Shown here: piece after piece, positions 5,738-9,510 of the stretch
Layout: the number at the start of each line of letters is the position of its first letter
Numbering within the stretch: the stretch's first letter is position 1
DNA from: Promethearchaeota archaeon
Lineage (GTDB): Archaea > Asgardarchaeota > Lokiarchaeia > Sigyniarchaeales > SOKP01
Length of the DNA stretch: 9,510 nucleotides
Assembly: GCA_030615235.1 (NCBI GenBank)
Contig: JAUWZR010000088.1
Span: forward strand, 1-9,510
Reading direction: 5' to 3'
Program-made: the position numbers and the translations under genes
Notes under the pieces: model-generated
Told to the model about the DNA's origin: nothing
The model's input: only the letters and a program-made list of their open reading frames with translations
Databases searched by the model: none

Positions 5738-6940
5738 ATGAGCTCAAATATAGGACAAGAAGCGCAAGCAGCGTATGAGAAATATCTGGATGCTAAATCT
5801 ATTGATGAAAGAATAAAGCGCTTAGAAGAATTTCTTTCGTTAGTTCCCAAACATAAAGCTACGGAAAAAATTGTTGCTTTAAATAAATCTCGATTAGCTA
5901 AACTTAGAAGAGAGCAGGAAGCGGAAAAGATCCGTATTAAAGCTACTAGTAAGCAAATTAGTCCTTTCTCAATAAAAAAGGAAGGAATTCAACTGATTTT
6001 AATAAGTGATTACCACTCTCCAGGTGTTGGTAAAACTTCTCTGTTGAATTTATTAACAGGCGCAGTAAGAGATAAAATTGGGAAATTTAGTCCCGTACCA
6101 GAAATTGGTATATATGAACATAATAAAGTTCGATTTCAAATAGTAGCCATGCCTCCGATACGGCAGGGTGCTGCAAGCGGAATAGGAAACGGAAAAGAAA
6201 TAATATCTCAATTAAGAGCTTGCGATCTAATATGTTTTTGCGTAGATTTATCGCGTGATTATAAAGAGCAAATTGAATTACTTTTGAATGAACTTAACAA
6301 ATCACATGTGAGAATCAATGTTCCGCCTCCCCCCATTACAATTGAGAAAACTGGTTCGAATAAAATTCAGGTATTTTTTTTAACAAATGAAGCTAGAGAG
6401 CTGAATGATGTTGAAGATTTAACAGAAAAAATTAAGGAAATCAGCCATGCTGGAGGTATTCGGAATGGGGTAGTTAAAGTATTCGGTAAGATCGAACTCG
6501 ATCAAGTTGTCGATGCTTTAAATCTTTCTGTAGTTTATAAAAAAATTATTATTTTGGGTACAAAGGGTGACTTAGCGTTAACTAAAAATACTTTCAACGA
6601 ATTAGAGAAATCATATTCCAATATATTTCCCTTAGTTATCGGAACGAGCGCGAAAAAGAAAAAAATCCCAAGTGATTTCGGAAGAATTGTTTTAAATTAC
6701 TTACAAAAAATGAAAGTCTACACAATGAATAAAGGTATTGTTGATGAAAAGCCACTGCTGCTTGATAATAGTATAAATCAACCAACGATCAGAGATGTGA
6801 CTTTAAAGATACACAGAAGTTTTCTCGAATCATTCGATCACGCAGTAGTCATTCGAAAAGATGCTAAACAAGAAAAGAAAAAAGTTGGATTAAAATATTT
6901 ATTAAAAGAAAATGACATCATTGAGTTGTACACTAAATAA
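5738..6940 (+). CDS. Divergent DRG/Obg-type GTPase with TGS domain and degraded G motifs
   Basis: The 400-residue protein follows the architecture of DRG (developmentally regulated GTP-binding) proteins. It has an N-terminal basic helical region with NKSRLAKLRRE (49-59), a G domain (about 84-325) and a C-terminal TGS domain (about 335-400) ending in the DRG-like VGLKYLLKENDIIELYTK segment. Helix 31-63 and the PPPPITIEKTG segment (196-206) also match DRG. The G motifs are degraded. G1 reads HSPGVGKT (93-100), keeping GKT but not the first Gly. The G2 Thr region is FSPVPEI (117-123). G3 is AMPP (137-140) in place of DLPG. G4 is TKGD (275-278) and G5 is TSAK (303-306). GTP hydrolysis by the normal mechanism is therefore doubtful, while binding is possible. 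Classical DRGs bind ribosomes and need DFRP partners; here the adjacent longin-like protein may play that part. Likely second gene of a two-gene operon. Confidence 0.88.
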   Translation: MSSNIGQEAQAAYEKYLDAKSIDERIKRLEEFLSLVPKHKATEKIVALNKSRLAKLRREQEAEKIRIKATSKQISPFSIKKEGIQLILISDYHSPGVGKTSLLNLLTGAVRDKIGKFSPVPEIGIYEHNKVRFQIVAMPPIRQGAASGIGNGKEIISQLRACDLICFCVDLSRDYKEQIELLLNELNKSHVRINVPPPPITIEKTGSNKIQVFFLTNEARELNDVEDLTEKIKEISHAGGIRNGVVKVFGKIELDQVVDALNLSVVYKKIIILGTKGDLALTKNTFNELEKSYSNIFPLVIGTSAKKKKIPSDFGRIVLNYLQKMKVYTMNKGIVDEKPLLLDNSINQPTIRDVTLKIHRSFLESFDHAVVIRKDAKQEKKKVGLKYLLKENDIIELYTK

Positions 6941-6993
6941 CCAAAAATAGTTTAATAACGCTCAACCTAAATAATCGTTTACTTTCGAACTCA

Positions 6994-7009
6994 TTTTTAA
7001 CAAAGTTTT
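6994..7009 (+). terminator. Oligo-T terminator candidate for the longin/GTPase operon
   Basis: TTTTT (6994-6998) and TTTT (7006-7009) follow the DRG-like stop codon by about 55 bases with no hairpin, fitting archaeal intrinsic termination at U-tracts. Support is limited to base composition. Confidence 0.35.
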
Positions 7010-7116
7010 ATTAAAATCTTTATATTAGATTGGGTTTTAATAGAGTTATTATTTAATTATCGAATTATATTTCATTATAAAATTTTTATCATTAATAATT
7101 CTTAATTCTCTTAATC

Positions 7117-7121
7117 AAAAA
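7117..7121 (-). terminator. Oligo-T tract just after the helicase stop
   Basis: On the minus strand five Ts follow the TGA (7127-7125) after three bases, with a further T-run at 7082-7079. This is compatible with archaeal intrinsic termination at one or both tracts. Confidence 0.3.
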
Positions 7122-7124
7122 TAT

Positions 7125-9510
7125 TCATTTTCTAATCTGTTCTATAATATTGGGAATATCTGAAAGCTCCTCGTCATATATGGGATCTAAATTAGGTACA
7201 CCTTTAGAAATGTTTACCACGCTCTCAAAAGAGTAAATTAAATTTTCTAAATAATCAGTAATATCTCCCTTATAAATCATAATTTCCAATTCATTCTCAA
7301 GATATTCACTAATTTCTTTTATTGAAAAATTATTCTCAATTCGTAAATTCAAGATTATTTTCTCTAAATTCAGTCTGCCACAATCACAATATGGTTTATC
7401 TTTACAATCGCAGTTGAAAATTTCTTTTGTCCATTTTACAACATATTTTATAAAATCATCCGAAAATGATTTTCTTTTTTTCACATAATTAGCATCCATT
7501 AATGATAAAACACTCGCACTGAAGAAATTATTTGAGGAATACTTTGCTGGTCTATGTTTTGATAAATCAACGACGACTTTTTTAGTGAGATAAACATTTC
7601 TTAAACTTTTTAAATCAAGAACGATTTCAATAATCTTTTTTTCTTTCTTCTTTAGTTCTTCAATAATGCTCAGACTCATCTCAACGGTTAAAAAGGATTT
7701 TGCAACAGATTGACCCAGAAAAGTAGCTTCGTATAGAACACCGTTTTTTAGTCGAATAAGACGATGATTTATCAGCTTATTCATAAAATCTTCTATTTCA
7801 TAATTAGCATTAATTAGATAATCGTTAAATTTATAAATAACTGCCTTTTCAACGCCTTCATTAAACACTGAAATGAAGGCTAACAGTTCCGTTAATGATC
7901 TGTCTTCATCGGGGTGTAGCTCAAAATCTTTAATTTTTCCATTAAGTAAGTTAATCGCAATATTTTCTTCAGTAGTTTTATTTCGGTGTGAATAATTTTT
8001 CCCTGGTTCAATAAGAAGATAAGCTCTTCCCAAGTCGTGTTTTTTCAATCTACCTGCTCGACCTAACATCTGTTCAAACTCTGCTACTGTTAGAACATTT
8101 ATCCCCATCAAAAGCGATTCGAAAATAACCTGTTTTGCTGGTAAGTCTACACCAGCTGCCAACGCTGCCGTAGCAACAACAACTGCTATAGATTGTTTTT
8201 GGAATTGTTTTTCAATTATCAATCGTTCCTCATTAGTTAATCCTGAATGGTACGATTTTGCTCTTATTTCTTTATTTTGCAGATAAATTGTAAGGGATTC
8301 GCACTTTTTTCTTGAATTCGTGAATATGATTGATTGTCCTTTGAACCCATAACTAGATTTTTCTAAGTACGCAGCCCGTACTAATCTCGATATATTTCTC
8401 AGCTTTATTGATTCGTTGAGACATAAGATAAGATGGCGTTCTATCGGAACCGGGCGATTGTTATAATTAATTAATATACAATTTAGTTTTTTGGCTAATA
8501 TATCTGGTGCGCCTATCGTAGCACTTAAATACAAATATTGAGCATCGCTAAAAACAGATTTCAGTCTAGCAATTAAACCGTCTAGAATAAATCCTCGTTC
8601 TTGATCGCCTAAAGTCTGAATTTCATCAATAATTATCGTTCCTACAGAACCTAAAAAAGCTTTATTACCGCTTCTTAAAATATGATCTATCGCTTCGTAG
8701 GTAGCAATTATTACATCTGCTTTCTCTAATAAATCTAAAACCTCCGGCTCTTTCTTTTCTAATAAAGATTCCCCAATCCTCTTTATAATTTTTAAGTTAA
8801 GGGGTTTATACTTTGATTTGAATTCTACAGTTCTTAGACTTGCTAGCGCCCTGATTGGAACTAAATACAGCATTTTTCTTTTATCACTAAGAACTCTCGA
8901 AATTCCTGCTAATTCTCCTACTAAAGTTTTACCTGCTGAAGTAGGTGCCATAATTAATTGATTGGAGCGTTCTTTTAAAAGTCCTTTATCTATTGAAATT
9001 GCTTGGATTGGTAAAAGGGTTAAAATTTTCTGAGATTTAAGTAAAATTTTATATTTATTTTGAATTGCGAGACCATCAACACTATAGTTTAAATATTTCT
9101 TACTTACTTGTGGATTCCTTTCAACATCGTACAGTGTCATCTCTTTGTTTTTTACTGGATCAAAATCAACTTTAAAAGAATCTATAACCCTTTTCACATC
9201 TCTAAATTTCATGATTAGATGATTAAAGAAGTTCTTAAGTTTAGGATCTAGTTTTTTAGATGAAATAAGTCCTGCAACACTTGCTTGTTTTACTATTATG
9301 TCTAATGCGCAGTTTGAGCAAACTAATTGGTTTCGTAGTGATTTTATCTTAGTTGTTTCGCTTAATAAAGTAAATTTCTTATCTTCTAAACATATTTTGC
9401 AGAATGTAAGGTTTAAAATTTTTTCTTCCCCAAACTGAAGATTCTTGAGCAAAATTTTTATTGGAGTGAAATCTTCTTCTTTTGTCTGATCTGAAAAAGC
9501 AACAAATTTA
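7125..9510 (-). CDS. Ski2-like (ASH-Ski2/DUF5814-type) superfamily 2 helicase with cysteine clusters, N-terminus off window
   Basis: The frame is open to base 9510 with no stop and no ATG, so the true start lies beyond the window and the TTG at 9452 is probably internal. Numbering from that TTG, helicase motifs appear in order: Q150, Walker A APTSAGKT (169-176), DEIQ (276-279), SAT (310-312), ATAALAAGVDLPA (427-439) and QMLGRAGR (461-468). This is the Ski2/Hel308/Brr2 branch, with DEIQ where Hel308 commonly has DExH. An N-terminal CxxC pair of pairs (C18/C21 and C45/C48) is a predicted zinc finger, and a second cluster CDCKDKPYCDCG (681-692) sits in the C-terminal helical region. Both features fit the archaea-specific ASH-Ski2/DUF5814 helicases, which in Thermococcales have been linked to RNase J and RNA turnover; that subfamily call is from memory. 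It is ATP-dependent and cytosolic; a DNA substrate is not excluded. It converges on the DRG-like operon. Confidence 0.9.
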   Translation of the reverse strand, partial: KFVAFSDQTKEEDFTPIKILLKNLQFGEEKILNLTFCKICLEDKKFTLLSETTKIKSLRNQLVCSNCALDIIVKQASVAGLISSKKLDPKLKNFFNHLIMKFRDVKRVIDSFKVDFDPVKNKEMTLYDVERNPQVSKKYLNYSVDGLAIQNKYKILLKSQKILTLLPIQAISIDKGLLKERSNQLIMAPTSAGKTLVGELAGISRVLSDKRKMLYLVPIRALASLRTVEFKSKYKPLNLKIIKRIGESLLEKKEPEVLDLLEKADVIIATYEAIDHILRSGNKAFLGSVGTIIIDEIQTLGDQERGFILDGLIARLKSVFSDAQYLYLSATIGAPDILAKKLNCILINYNNRPVPIERHLILCLNESIKLRNISRLVRAAYLEKSSYGFKGQSIIFTNSRKKCESLTIYLQNKEIRAKSYHSGLTNEERLIIEKQFQKQSIAVVVATAALAAGVDLPAKQVIFESLLMGINVLTVAEFEQMLGRAGRLKKHDLGRAYLLIEPGKNYSHRNKTTEENIAINLLNGKIKDFELHPDEDRSLTELLAFISVFNEGVEKAVIYKFNDYLINANYEIEDFMNKLINHRLIRLKNGVLYEATFLGQSVAKSFLTVEMSLSIIEELKKKEKKIIEIVLDLKSLRNVYLTKKVVVDLSKHRPAKYSSNNFFSASVLSLMDANYVKKRKSFSDDFIKYVVKWTKEIFNCDCKDKPYCDCGRLNLEKIILNLRIENNFSIKEISEYLENELEIMIYKGDITDYLENLIYSFESVVNISKGVPNLDPIYDEELSDIPNIIEQIRK

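Larger units (their letters stand above)
6941..7124. other. Intergenic region between convergent genes
   Basis: This 184-bp gap separates the 3' ends of the DRG-like gene and the helicase. It holds only AT-rich sequence with oligo-T tracts on both strands and no plausible gene, RNA or repeat. Plus-strand T-runs lie at 6994-6998 and 7006-7009, minus-strand ones at 7121-7117 and 7082-7079. Confidence 0.5.

Noticed and set aside
9450..9452. TTG at 9452 as the helicase start
   Set aside because: The upstream frame is open to the edge of the window with a coding-like sequence, and the codon is a weak start without a clear ribosome-binding motif.
1..9510. CRISPR array, tRNA, rRNA, transposon or integration site
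   Set aside because: No spaced direct repeats, cloverleaf-like sequence, transposase or terminal inverted repeats were found on reading the gaps on both strands.

Overview
The window most likely comes from an Asgard archaeon. The DNA is AT-rich, with TATA-box promoters close to start codons, short or absent leaders and oligo-T gene ends. It mixes archaeal genes (a Ski2-type helicase with cysteine clusters, a ModE-like regulator) with eukaryote-like families (an actin-fold protein close to eukaryotic actins and Arps, a longin-like protein, a DRG-type GTPase with a TGS domain). The phylum is inferred from gene content; no rRNA or tRNA marker is present.

Layout. 1-564 (-) is a metallo-beta-lactamase-fold hydrolase that runs off the left edge. 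Divergent from it, 671-1093 (+) is a stand-alone ModE-type winged-helix regulator. 1338-2855 (+) is an actin-family protein whose actin fold is interrupted by two zinc ribbons. 2992-4104 (+) is a secreted, membrane-anchored alpha/alpha-toroid protein with prenyltransferase-like repeats. 4232-5092 (+) is folD. 5258-5713 and 5738-6940 (+) form a likely two-gene operon of a longin-like protein and a degenerate DRG-like GTPase. 7125-9510 (-) is a large Ski2-like helicase, convergent with the operon; its reading frame stays open to the right edge, so its N-terminus is missing.

How the genes fit together. Apart from the longin/GTPase pair (24 bp apart), the plus-strand genes are separated by roughly 125-245 bp gaps, most with their own TATA-like element, so they look like single transcription units and not one pathway operon. 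folD is ordinary one-carbon metabolism. The most interesting items are the zinc-ribbon actin, which also lacks the two residues that position the hydrolytic water in actin; the DRG-like protein whose G1, G2 and G3 motifs are degraded while G4 and TGS remain, next to a longin-like partner; and the surface toroid protein without prenyltransferase zinc ligands. No CRISPR array, transposon, tRNA or rRNA was seen. No gap between genes exceeds 300 bp.
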